NCBI RefSeq assembly: GCF_023111095.1
Contig: NZ_JALGYW010000008.1
Location: 159,372-223,371, forward strand
Source: Maribellus sp. YY47
GTDB taxonomy: Bacteria; Bacteroidota; Bacteroidia; Bacteroidales; Prolixibacteraceae
Direction: 5' to 3'
Length of the DNA: 64,000 nt
Shown here: positions 54,362 through 62,454 of the stretch, in pieces
How the letters are laid out: each line of letters starts with the position of its first letter
How positions within the stretch are numbered: position 1 is the stretch's first letter
The notes under the pieces: model-generated
Told to the model about the DNA's origin: nothing
Databases searched by the model: none
Seen by the model: only the letters and a program-made list of their open reading frames with translations
Translations under genes and position numbers: made by a program

Positions 54362-54491
54362 GTCGGAACAGTTTTGGATACCATCAAATATAACACAATG
54401 TTTGCATTTTAGGTTCCTAAATAAAACATAATGGAACGCAGGGATGCCGCGAAAACTTGTACATTTGTGAAACAACCATAAAAAGAAAAGA

Positions 54492-55310
54492 ATGAATTTT
54501 AATTTTAAATCATCCTATGTAATTATTGTCGTTATTGCTTTGATTGTTATTCTGTTGTTTGGCGGAAGAATGTTTATGATTATTGACCCCGGCGAACGGG
54601 GAGTGATTTTCCGACCTTATACCAGCGGTCTTGACAAAGAGAATATTTACACCGAAGGTTTTCATGTAATTGCTCCATGGAACGACATGAAAATTTATAA
54701 TGTGCGTGAGCAGCAACGCGAAGAAACCATGGATGTTCTGGATAAAAACGGGCTTTCGATCAGTATGGACGTAACTGTTCGTTTTAATCCGCATTACGAT
54801 AAAATTGGTTTTTTGCACGAAAAATTCGGGGAGAATTTCATCAATGTACTGGTGATTCCCGAAGTGCGATCTTCGGTTCGCCAGGTGGCCGGTCGTTATA
54901 CTGCCGAAGAGATATACTCTACCAAAAGAGCTGAAGTGGAACAATCGATTATTTCGGAAACCCGTGCAACTTTGAGTGAGAATTTTATTGATATGAAAGC
55001 GCTTTTGATTCGTTCGATTAATCTGCCAACACAGATTAAAAACGCAATTGAAAGTAAACTGCAGCAGGAACAGGAAGCACTGGCTTACGAATTCCGTTTA
55101 AAAAGGGAAGAATCTGAGGCTGAACGCCGCCGGATTGAAGCCGAAGGTATTGCCAATTATAACCGGATTATTAATGAAAGTTTAACCGATAAAATATTAA
55201 AACAGCGCGGAATTGAAGCCACGCAGGATTTGGCAGAATCGCCTAACTCAAAAGTTGTGGTGATTGGCAGCGGAAAAGATGGTCTGCCTTTAATATTGGG
55301 AGGAAACTAG
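54492..55310 (+). CDS. SPFH/prohibitin-family membrane protein
   Basis: A 272-residue protein with one N-terminal helix (about 9-30, VIIVVIALIVILLFGG) and an SPFH domain (IDPGERGVIFRPYTSGLDKENIYTEGFHVIAPWND). A long charged coiled coil follows (about 185-225, LQQEQEALAYEFRLKREESEAERRRIEAEG). These proteins form ring assemblies in membranes and modulate proteases such as FtsH. It is followed by a strong terminator, so it is probably monocistronic. Confidence 0.92.
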   Translation: MNFNFKSSYVIIVVIALIVILLFGGRMFMIIDPGERGVIFRPYTSGLDKENIYTEGFHVIAPWNDMKIYNVREQQREETMDVLDKNGLSISMDVTVRFNPHYDKIGFLHEKFGENFINVLVIPEVRSSVRQVAGRYTAEEIYSTKRAEVEQSIISETRATLSENFIDMKALLIRSINLPTQIKNAIESKLQQEQEALAYEFRLKREESEAERRRIEAEGIANYNRIINESLTDKILKQRGIEATQDLAESPNSKVVVIGSGKDGLPLILGGN

Positions 55311-55321
55311 AATACTATAAC

Positions 55322-55352
55322 AAAAAAAGGCTGATGCGAATCAGCCTTTTTT
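55322..55352 (+). terminator. Strong intrinsic terminator after the SPFH gene
   Basis: GGCTGAT pairs with ATCAGCC around a GCGA loop, with an A-run before and six Ts after. It begins 12 bases after the stop codon. Confidence 0.9.
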
Positions 55353-55403
55353 CTTGAGGTCTTTTGGCCTCAGCAAATCGTAAATCCGATAATTTTTGTT
55401 GAA

Positions 55404-55898
55404 ATGAGAAAAATACGAAACCCGTGGAAAGATCCCCAAAACCATGGTGTGTACAATTGTTTCGCCTGTTCGCCTTACAACAATGCCGGACTTCAGCTCG
55501 AATTCTGGGAAGACGAGGACGAGATCGTGACCCAATGGAATCCGAATAAAACATACGAAGGCTGGCTCGGCGTTTTGCATGGTGGAATTCAGGCTACTTT
55601 GCTGGATGAAATAGGCGGTTGGGTAGTGATGTTGAAACTCAAAACTACCGGTGTAACCAGCGATATGTCCATTCAGTACCTGAAGCCCGTGACCATGGGA
55701 AACGCCGAAATTACTGTTCGCGGAAAACTCGTATCACAGGAAGGCCGGATCGCAAAAATCGACGCATCGCTTTTTAATGCAGCCGGTGAGGAATGCGCAA
55801 AAGCAAGTTTATCGTATTTTGTATTCCCGGAACGTATTGCCAAAGCACGATACAATTACCCCGGAATAGAGGCATTTTACGAACAAATAAATTCCTGA
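55404..55898 (+). CDS. PaaI-type hotdog thioesterase
   Basis: A 164-residue hotdog protein. NPNKTYEGWLGVLHGGIQATLLDEIGGWVV is the PaaI-type central helix with HGG and the acidic catalytic position, and MSIQYLKPVTMGNAEITVRGKLVSQEGRIAKIDASL completes the fold. It probably hydrolyses an acyl-CoA. It has a cysteine pair near the N-terminus (NCFACSP), as seen in some relatives. The only upstream gene in the same direction is SPFH, separated by a terminator. Confidence 0.9.
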   Translation: MRKIRNPWKDPQNHGVYNCFACSPYNNAGLQLEFWEDEDEIVTQWNPNKTYEGWLGVLHGGIQATLLDEIGGWVVMLKLKTTGVTSDMSIQYLKPVTMGNAEITVRGKLVSQEGRIAKIDASLFNAAGEECAKASLSYFVFPERIAKARYNYPGIEAFYEQINS

Positions 55899-55950
55899 TG
55901 TCAACACATTCAGGAATAGGGTGATTTTTTAAAAAAAAATACAGAATTAA

Positions 55951-56136
55951 TTAATATTCGTCTTCATCTTCGTCGATAGTGGTGGGGTAGTAACTGTCTT
56001 CATCATTCTCATCAAATTCATCATAAATGGAGAATTTATGTTTTGAACCTTTTTCCGTCGAACCGGAATGTCTCTTTTGTTTCCTGTCGAATTTGTCAAA
56101 ATCAGAGAAATTCTTACGGTTGTCTTTCTTTTTCAT
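55951..56136 (-). CDS. Small highly charged hypothetical protein
   Basis: A 61-residue protein with a lysine-rich first half (MKKKDNRKNFSDFDKFDRKQ) and a strongly acidic end (DEFDENDEDSY, then IDEDEDEY). No domain; probably disordered. The clear charge polarity and clean start and stop in a gap favour a real gene over chance, but support is limited. It faces the OmpA-family gene divergently. Confidence 0.55.
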   Translation of the reverse strand: MKKKDNRKNFSDFDKFDRKQKRHSGSTEKGSKHKFSIYDEFDENDEDSYYPTTIDEDEDEY

Positions 56137-56302
56137 CGCTTTAAAAACCTTAGTCTTTTAATCTTTACGATGGAACGGGTTTTATGTTTATTTTCCCTTT
56201 ATTTACCCGTCCAGCTCATTAAATTTGAATCTCTTTTTAAATTTGTATTTTAGAGCAAAATAGGAAAAAAAATAATTCAAAGAAACTTCATCATTCACAA
56301 AA

Positions 56303-58246
56303 ATGAATTTTCAGATTAAAAAACATAACCGATTGATAAAGAGTTGTTACACCACTGGGATAGTAGCTCTTTTTATCCTTTTTACCTCTGGGTTTGCAGG
56401 GGCTCAGAACACAAAACGCACCGAAAAACTGTTCGAAACAGCACGAAGTCTTTACTCTTCTGACCAATATGCAAAAGCCATTGAAGTATGTGGGCAGATA
56501 CTGGACATCGATAGTGAGGATGTAAACACTCACCTTTTGCTGTCTGAAATGTACAAAGATATGGATTCAACCCGGCTCGAGATCATTCACCTGACCAAAG
56601 CGCAAAAGAACAGCGACAACGCACTGATTGATTTTCGTTTGGGTGAAGCCTTCTACCGGCTGGGGATGTACTCCGAAGCTTTGAGTTTTTATGAAAAATA
56701 CAAAGCAGTCAAAAATATTTCCGAGAAACGGCAGTTTTTGCTGGCCTGCAAAATGGCCAGTTGCAAATTTGCCATTCAGGCTATTGCCAATCCCGTTAAT
56801 TTTGAGCCCAACCGCCTGGGAGATGGCGTGAACAGCGAATTCGACGAGTATTGGCCCACGCCAACATTGGATGGAAAACACCTGGTGTTTACCCGTCTTG
56901 TCCGCGACTCGGTAAACCGTCCGCAGGAAGATTTTTTTATGGTAGAGCTCGATTCAGTAAACTGGGAGGCCCAACCCATGGATGGCGTAAACACCAACGA
57001 CAACGAGGGGGCTCAAACCTTGTCAGCCGATTCGCGCATCATCTTTTTTACGGCCTGCAACCGTCCCGATGGACTGGGGAGCTGCGATATTTATTTTTCG
57101 CGGTTTCTGAACGGAAAATGGACAGAGCCCCGCAGTGCTGGATCGCCTCTAAATACCTCGGCATGGGAAGCGCAGCCTACGCTTTCTTCCGATAACCACT
57201 TTTTGTATTTCTCGAGTAACCGTCCGGGAGGAAAAGGGAAAAAAGACATTTGGAGGGTTGAGTTTCTTGGATTTGGTGAAGATGGAGATCCAATGTGGGG
57301 CAAACCGGAAAATCTTGCATTGGTTAATACCGACGGCGACGAGGTTTCTCCGTTTATCCATGCCAACAATCAGAATTTCTATTTTGCCTCCGACGGACAC
57401 GTTGGAATGGGCGGCCTCGATCTTTTTTCGGCATTTATTGATGAAAACGGAGAAGTTCATGATGTTAAAAATATGGGCTACCCGATCAATACCTTTAAAG
57501 ATGATATGGGACTAACGATCAGTTCGATTGGAGATGTTGCTTATTTTTCTTCGGCACGAGAGTCGGACAGGGGGATGGACATTTTCTCGTTTAACCTCGA
57601 CCGTGGTTTGCAACCGCAACCGGTTACTTATGTAAAAGCTACTGTTCGGAACAAGAAAACGCATCAGCCGATTGCAGCTACCATTGAACTGGTAAACATT
57701 AACTCGAAGCAGGATCAAAGCCGTACCCAGAAAGCCGATGAGAAAGGCGAGGCCATGCTGGCTCTACCTTTGCGCCGTAATTATGCGTTTAATGTTTCGG
57801 AAAGCGGTTACCTGTTTTATTCCGAATCGATGCAGCTGGCGGAGGTGAATACCATTACCGATCCGATTATTTTGAACATCGATTTGGAGCCCATCGAAAT
57901 TGGGGCACAAATGGAATTGTATAATATTTATTTCGAAACGGATTCGTTCCGCATTTTGCCTCAGTCGGAACCTGAATTGCAAAAGCTGGTGTCTTTCCTG
58001 AAAACAAATCCAAAATTGAAAGTTGAAATTCAGGGACATACCGACAGCTCGGGTAATCCGGAGAAGAACCTCGAACTCTCGAAACTTAGGGCAAAATCGG
58101 TAGTTGATTACCTGGTGAGCAACGAAATTCAACTTGACCGACTGCGCTGGGACGGTTACGGAGATACAACCCCGATTGCGAGCAACGAAACTCCGGAGGG
58201 AAGAAGACAAAACAGACGTACAACAATTAAGATATTAGAAAAGTAA
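56303..58246 (+). CDS. OmpA-family protein with TPR, PD40 propeller and CRD (PorE-like architecture)
   Basis: A 647-residue exported protein (signal peptide about 1-35, SGFAGAQ). Domain order: TPR-like helices (36-150, LYSSDQYAKAIEVCGQILDI), PD40/WD40-like propeller (about 175-450 with EYWPTPTLDGKHLVFTRL and FLYFSSNRPGGKGKKDIW), a carboxypeptidase-regulatory-like fold (about 460-535) and an OmpA peptidoglycan-binding domain (545-647, IQGHTDSSGNPEKNLELSKLRA). This order is that of PorE of the type IX secretion system, but paralogues with the same order have other roles. The GntR regulator starts 5 bases after its stop. Confidence 0.88.
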   Translation: MNFQIKKHNRLIKSCYTTGIVALFILFTSGFAGAQNTKRTEKLFETARSLYSSDQYAKAIEVCGQILDIDSEDVNTHLLLSEMYKDMDSTRLEIIHLTKAQKNSDNALIDFRLGEAFYRLGMYSEALSFYEKYKAVKNISEKRQFLLACKMASCKFAIQAIANPVNFEPNRLGDGVNSEFDEYWPTPTLDGKHLVFTRLVRDSVNRPQEDFFMVELDSVNWEAQPMDGVNTNDNEGAQTLSADSRIIFFTACNRPDGLGSCDIYFSRFLNGKWTEPRSAGSPLNTSAWEAQPTLSSDNHFLYFSSNRPGGKGKKDIWRVEFLGFGEDGDPMWGKPENLALVNTDGDEVSPFIHANNQNFYFASDGHVGMGGLDLFSAFIDENGEVHDVKNMGYPINTFKDDMGLTISSIGDVAYFSSARESDRGMDIFSFNLDRGLQPQPVTYVKATVRNKKTHQPIAATIELVNINSKQDQSRTQKADEKGEAMLALPLRRNYAFNVSESGYLFYSESMQLAEVNTITDPIILNIDLEPIEIGAQMELYNIYFETDSFRILPQSEPELQKLVSFLKTNPKLKVEIQGHTDSSGNPEKNLELSKLRAKSVVDYLVSNEIQLDRLRWDGYGDTTPIASNETPEGRRQNRRTTIKILEK

Positions 58247-58251
58247 GAGGT

Positions 58252-59265
58252 ATGAGTGTTGATTATCGCATCGATCATGATTCTGAAGTACCCAAATACA
58301 AGCAGGTGGTGGATTTGATTATTTCGGATATCGAATCCGGAATTTTCAAAAAGGGGCAGCGGGTTCCGTCAATCAACGAAACCAGCGAAGATTTGTTGCT
58401 TTCGCGCGACACGGTGGAGAAGGCCTATGTTTCTTTGAAAAAGAAAGGAATTCTGGCATCGGTTCGTGGGAAAGGTTATTATGTAAACCATGTGAATGTT
58501 CAGAAGAAACTAAAGGTAGCTTTGGTTTTTAACAAACTGAGCAATTATAAAAGGAACATTTATTACTCGTTTGTTGAAACCCTGGGGAACAAGGCGGGTG
58601 TTGATGTATTTATTTATAATTACAGCATCGATAAATTCGAAGAGATCATCAACGATCACCTGACCAACTACGATTATTTTGTGATTCTGCCCCAGTTCAA
58701 CGACGAAAACGTTAAGGCTGCAGAAGTGATCCGGAAAATACCGAAAGAAAAGGTATTGCTGATCGACCGTAATCTGGATGTGCTGAACGATTATCCGGTG
58801 GTGTACCAGGAGTTCGAAAAAGACATTCAAACAGCTTTGGGAGAAGCTCTGCTTTTGATTTGCAAATACAAGAAATTAAACCTGGTATTTCCGCAAAACG
58901 AATTTTATTCCAGAAATATCATTCGCGGGTTCCAGATATTTTGCCAGGTGAACGAACTCGAATTTTCGGTGATTCATCAGTTTGCCGAAGAAGAAGTGAA
59001 GAAGAACGAGGCTTATGTTTTGGTTTCCGACGACGATTTATATCGCTTTATCAAAATATGCCGCGATCGAAAATGGAAAACCGGCGTTGATGTGGGCGTA
59101 GTGGCCTATAACGACAATCCGGTAAAGGAAATTCTGGAAGACGGGATTACAACCATTACGACCAATCACGACGAAATTGGCCGCACCGTTGCCCGAATGA
59201 TTCTGAATAATGATTTCCGGCGGATAAAAAGCCCGTTCGAGTTTATCAAGCGAAATTCATTGTAA
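58252..59265 (+). CDS. GntR-family regulator with periplasmic-binding-like effector domain
   Basis: A 337-residue regulator. Residues 1-80 are a GntR winged helix (PKYKQVVDLIISDIESGIFKKGQRVPSIN, LLLSRDTVEKAYVSLKKKGIL). Residues about 85-337 form a LacI-type sugar-binding-like domain (KVALVFNKLSNYKRNIYYSF, VGVVAYNDNPVKEILEDGITT). This GntR/LacI hybrid is common in Bacteroidota carbohydrate loci. It sits 5 bases after the PorE-like gene and 69 bases before the convergent membrane-protein gene. Target genes are unknown. Confidence 0.9.
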   Translation: MSVDYRIDHDSEVPKYKQVVDLIISDIESGIFKKGQRVPSINETSEDLLLSRDTVEKAYVSLKKKGILASVRGKGYYVNHVNVQKKLKVALVFNKLSNYKRNIYYSFVETLGNKAGVDVFIYNYSIDKFEEIINDHLTNYDYFVILPQFNDENVKAAEVIRKIPKEKVLLIDRNLDVLNDYPVVYQEFEKDIQTALGEALLLICKYKKLNLVFPQNEFYSRNIIRGFQIFCQVNELEFSVIHQFAEEEVKKNEAYVLVSDDDLYRFIKICRDRKWKTGVDVGVVAYNDNPVKEILEDGITTITTNHDEIGRTVARMILNNDFRRIKSPFEFIKRNSL

Positions 59266-59334
59266 ACAAGTTTTTGTTTGCGATGAACAGGTGATCGAAA
59301 TTAACGTTACATTGTTTCGCTAAAAAACTCCCGC

Positions 59335-60165
59335 TTAGGATTGACTTTGCGGGTTTTCGCGTTCTTCAAGATTGAAGTACTGAAAAGCCAGAAAAGTAAC
59401 CGGTATTACACTTAGCATTGTTGTAATTATCGAGGTAAGAGCTGTCCATGCCCAGTACCAGTTGGGGAAGTCGGCCAGGTTAACATCGGCCGGGGCAAAA
59501 ATGCCGGTTGAAAAACCAAATATAAGAGTAGGCAACGACAATAATGTGCCAATGGCGTAAATCATCAGTAGGGCAACAATGTTCAGTGCCAGTGTGTTCC
59601 ACCATTGGGAATTCACGAGCTGCCACGATTTTGAGATGGCGTAACTGATGCCTTTCTTTTCGAAAATTACAATAAAGGCGATCAGCGACAAGGTGTTGGC
59701 GATGTAAATACCCGGAAGAAAGCACATAAAAATCCCCAGGAAAGTGGCTGCTGTAAATATCAGTCCTGCACCAAGGGCAAGCAGACTGTTGTGAAAAAAA
59801 TGTGAGCTGATATCCTGTAGCGTGAAATTACCTTTTCCCTGTTTTATATAGGCTTCGAGGTACGAATAATACGTGCCCACCAACAACGAATTGATAAACG
59901 TTCCGAACAACATAAAAATAAACAGGTTCGAATAAAAGGGCCCGATGTTGGCCATGATAGACTCTGTATTGCTTAGGTCGAAACGGCTAAGCACATTTCG
60001 CTGCATGTATATTTGCGCGCCTGCATACAAAACCACAAACGGAAGCACATACACCAGTAATATTCTGGAGATGGGTTTAATTTCCTGTTTTAAAAAATCG
60101 AAAGAGTCGGTAATAATTGCGCCAAGGTCGCGGGTTTTTCTGAATCGGATTTCTTTTTGCTGCAT
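59335..60165 (-). CDS. Hypothetical polytopic membrane protein
   Basis: A 276-residue protein with about six hydrophobic segments and cytosolic N- and C-termini. It starts FRKTRDLGAIITDSFDFLKQEIKPI, which recalls the DUF4013/GDPD-membrane-domain group. It lies 15 bases downstream of the GT2 gene on the same strand; the recurring neighbourhood in Bacteroidota links it with glycosyltransferase and DUF4199 genes. No activity can be assigned. Confidence 0.75.
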   Translation of the reverse strand: MQQKEIRFRKTRDLGAIITDSFDFLKQEIKPISRILLVYVLPFVVLYAGAQIYMQRNVLSRFDLSNTESIMANIGPFYSNLFIFMLFGTFINSLLVGTYYSYLEAYIKQGKGNFTLQDISSHFFHNSLLALGAGLIFTAATFLGIFMCFLPGIYIANTLSLIAFIVIFEKKGISYAISKSWQLVNSQWWNTLALNIVALLMIYAIGTLLSLPTLIFGFSTGIFAPADVNLADFPNWYWAWTALTSIITTMLSVIPVTFLAFQYFNLEERENPQSQS

Positions 60166-60180
60166 AAAAAAAGGTGCCTT

Positions 60181-61137
60181 TTATTCAAAGGTTTTTACTT
60201 CAATCTGGTATTTGTTTCGTTCACTCGAACTTCTGGATACCAGTTCTCCCAGAAATCCTCCCATAAAAAATTGTGCCCCTATTATCATCGATGTGAGTGC
60301 GATGTAGAAATAGGGGCTGTCGGTAACCAGGTGCCCGGTAATTCCCTGGTTGAGCGATATCAGCTTTTGAACGCCCAGGTATCCGGCTGAAAGAAAACCG
60401 ATAATAAAAATGATGGCTCCGAGAATGCCAAAAAAATGCATGGGGCGTTTTACAAAGCGTGAAATAAACATCACCGAAAGAAGATCGAGTGGCCCGCGTA
60501 CAAAGCGTTCGAGGCCAAATTTGGTAACACCGTATTTTCGTTCGGCATGAACCACTACTTTCTCGCCAATGTTTTTGTAGCCTGCCCATTTGGCCAGCAC
60601 CGGAATATAGCGATGCATCTCACCGTACACTTCAATGCTTTTGACCACGTTTTTACGATACGCCTTTAGGCCGCAATTCATGTCGTGGAGTTTTATTCCA
60701 CTCATTCGGCGAACCGTCCAGTTGTAGAGTTTGCTCGGAAGATTTTTGGTAAGAACGGGATCGTGACGTTTCTTTTTCCAGCCCGAAACCAGGTCGTATC
60801 CCTCTTCTTGTATCATCCGGTAGAGTTCCGGAATTTCGTCGGGGCTGTCCTGCAAGTCGGCATCCATAGTGATCACTACATTGCCCTGAACCGCTTCAAA
60901 CCCGCAATACAAAGCTGCAGATTTTCCGTAGTTGCGCCTGAATTTAATCCCTTTAATCAGCGGATTTTCTTTTTGAAGTTTCTGAATCACATTCCATGAG
61001 TCGTCGCGACTCCCGTCATCGATCATCATAATTTCGTACGAGAATTGGTTCTCGTCCATCACACGTTTGATCCAGGCCGCTAACTCTGGAAGCGATTCCT
61101 CCTCATTAAAAAGGGGCACAACTACGGAAATATCCAT
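60181..61137 (-). CDS. Family 2 glycosyltransferase, DPM1/ArnC-like with two C-terminal helices
   Basis: A 318-residue enzyme. VVPLFNEEESLPEL, DDGSRDDSW, the DxD-type MDADLQDSPDEIPEL and MNCGLKAYRKNV identify a GT2 polyprenyl-phosphate glycosyltransferase. Two membrane helices (about 232-295) follow, like GtrB/ArnC. It probably attaches a sugar to undecaprenyl phosphate for envelope glycan work. It is between the DUF4199 gene (17-base gap) and the membrane protein gene. Confidence 0.92.
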   Translation of the reverse strand: MDISVVVPLFNEEESLPELAAWIKRVMDENQFSYEIMMIDDGSRDDSWNVIQKLQKENPLIKGIKFRRNYGKSAALYCGFEAVQGNVVITMDADLQDSPDEIPELYRMIQEEGYDLVSGWKKKRHDPVLTKNLPSKLYNWTVRRMSGIKLHDMNCGLKAYRKNVVKSIEVYGEMHRYIPVLAKWAGYKNIGEKVVVHAERKYGVTKFGLERFVRGPLDLLSVMFISRFVKRPMHFFGILGAIIFIIGFLSAGYLGVQKLISLNQGITGHLVTDSPYFYIALTSMIIGAQFFMGGFLGELVSRSSSERNKYQIEVKTFE

Positions 61138-61154
61138 TGCTAAAGTTTATGTTC

Positions 61155-61685
61155 TTATTCAGGAATCTCGTCAGAAGGATTCTTTTTGGTAAATATTGCT
61201 GTAATTAAGCTAATGATCAATCCGAAGAAAGCACCACCCAATATGCCCATCACCGCCAGTACGGCCGGTTTCTGGAACTTGGCAGTCATTTCCATTACCA
61301 TATCTAATTGCTCTTCGGGTACTGTTCCCTTTTCAATAATTTTTTGCTCCGAAACAATGCGCAGTTGCTCCTGTAACGAGGGGTCAATTATCGCATACAT
61401 CAGGTAAGTGTAGATGCCCGATACAATCGAGGCAAAAACAAGTGCCAGAATACCAACGCCTAAAGCCTGTCCGTAGGTCATTTCGCCACCGAGGCTTTTG
61501 CGAAAGTTCAATTGAGCATAAACAATCCCGGCAATCAAAATGGGGTAGGTAATATACGATGCCCATGTGGCAAACATATTATTGGTTACATACATTACTA
61601 CCGAAATTAGAATAAGCACTATTCCAATGTAGATGCCCGATACAACTGATGATTTCAATAACGATGCAGGTTTTTGCTCTTCCAT
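61155..61685 (-). CDS. DUF4199 membrane protein
   Basis: A 176-residue protein; start ATG 61685 (MEEQKPASLLKSS) is preferred, and the ten upstream in-frame codons are ignored. Four hydrophobic segments occur. The region GGEMTYGQALGVGILALVFASIVSGIYTYLMY is typical of DUF4199, and a helical cytosolic section with KAVLAVMGILGG-like sequence leads to the last helix. Function is unknown. It is the first gene of the three-gene minus-strand set. Confidence 0.85.
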   Translation of the reverse strand: MEEQKPASLLKSSVVSGIYIGIVLILISVVMYVTNNMFATWASYITYPILIAGIVYAQLNFRKSLGGEMTYGQALGVGILALVFASIVSGIYTYLMYAIIDPSLQEQLRIVSEQKIIEKGTVPEEQLDMVMEMTAKFQKPAVLAVMGILGGAFFGLIISLITAIFTKKNPSDEIPE

Positions 61686-61932
61686 TTTTTTTGTTTTATA
61701 GATTAGGTTCAACAAATATAAACGTATTTTTAATGATCGGCCGAAAGGAAGGCTTTTATTTTGGACGATGAAGGTGTAGTGGGTTGGGGAATTCTTGTGC
61801 TATTTCGTCTGTTTTCAGATTGTTTTTTTAGCCGTTTCATTTTTCTGAAAAAAAATACATCATTTTAGTGTCAGGTTTTCAGTAGGATAAGTAGAAAGAA
61901 GGCAAGTTCCGTTACGCGAATGCCAAAATTAG

Positions 61933-61963
61933 TTTGGCGGGAATAGAAAAATTTCTACTTTTG
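61933..61963 (+). promoter_or_regulatory. Promoter of the SRP RNA gene
   Basis: TTTG at 61933-61936, a 19-base spacer and the exact -7 box TACTTTTG at 61956-61963. The -33 region AGTTTGGCGG recurs in the tRNA promoter 187 bases downstream. Confidence 0.75.
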
Positions 61964-61965
61964 CG

Positions 61966-62066
61966 CCGGGTAAGTCCTGTGCGACCAGCTCCTGCTGAAT
62001 CCCCCCAGGGTCGGAAGGCAGCAAGGGTAGGCGGTTGAGCGGTGCGACACAGGTAGCTTACCCACT
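61966..62066 (+). ncRNA. ffs: Signal recognition particle RNA (bacterial small type)
   Basis: The ~100-base RNA has the diagnostic apical region with the GGAA tetraloop and asymmetric loop (GGTCGGAAGGCAGCAAGGG at 62009-62027) that binds Ffh. The terminal helix pairs GGGTAAG (61968-61974) with CTTACCC (62057-62063), and CTGTGCGAC pairs with GTGCGACACAG-type sequence. A T-run follows. It lies upstream of two tRNA genes but has its own promoter. Confidence 0.93.
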
Positions 62067-62119
62067 TTTTTCGAAAGAAAAAGCGTTCAAAAAAAAGATT
62101 GAAAAAATTGAAAAAAAAG

Positions 62120-62151
62120 TTTGGCGGTTTTGAAAGATTTTCTTTCCTTTG
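62120..62151 (+). promoter_or_regulatory. Promoter of the tRNA-Thr/tRNA-Tyr genes
   Basis: TTTG at 62120-62123, a 20-base spacer and TTCCTTTG at 62144-62151 (one mismatch to TAnnTTTG). The surrounding words AGTTTGGCGG, GAAA and TTTTCT match the SRP RNA promoter closely. Confidence 0.65.
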
Positions 62152-62202
62152 CAGCCGCTGAAACAGAAGCAACGTTCTTAAAAAAAAACTGATAAAATAT
62201 AT

Positions 62203-62276
62203 GCCGAATTAGCTCAGTTGGCCAGAGCACGTGATTTGTAATCTCGGGGTCCTCAGTTCGAATCTGAGATTCGGCT
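62203..62276 (+). tRNA. tRNA-Thr (anticodon TGT)
   Basis: Acceptor GCCGAAT/ATTCGGC, D-arm GCTC...GAGC, anticodon loop TTTGTAA giving TGT, and T-arm CTCAG-TTCGAAT-CTGAG. The anticodon stem CGTGA/TCTCG has one T-T mismatch. CCA is not encoded. tRNA-Tyr begins 10 bases downstream. Confidence 0.92.
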
Positions 62277-62286
62277 CAAAAAGTTT

Positions 62287-62368
62287 GGGAAGATACCGAA
62301 GCGGTCAAACGGGGCAGACTGTAAATCTGTTGGCTACGCCTTCGTAGGTTCGAATCCTGCTCTTCCCA
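62287..62368 (+). tRNA. tRNA-Tyr (anticodon GTA)
   Basis: Acceptor GGGAAGA/TCTTCCC, anticodon stem CAGAC loop-TGTAAAT with anticodon GTA, a long variable arm (GGCTACGCCTTCGTA) and T-arm AGGTTCGAATCCT. Discriminator A. The integrase gene downstream suggests that this gene's 3' end is an attachment site; the reading frame of the tRNA is intact. Confidence 0.93.
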
Positions 62369-62373
62369 CAGTT

Positions 62374-62419
62374 AAATGGTCTAATTGTCTACTTCTTAGA
62401 TAGTTAGGCCATTTTTTTT
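62374..62419 (+). terminator. Terminator after tRNA-Tyr
   Basis: AAATGGTCTAATTGTCTA pairs with TAGATAGTTAGGCCATTT through an 18-position stem with a few wobbles, then eight Ts. It separates the tRNA transcript from the integrase gene. Confidence 0.8.
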
Positions 62420-62454
62420 GTGGTCAAAATTTAGTGAATAGACAAATCGAAGAT

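Noticed and set aside
56303..58246. Firm naming as porE of the type IX secretion system
   Set aside because: Domain order matches, but Bacteroidota carry several OmpA/PD40 paralogues and no other secretion genes are adjacent.
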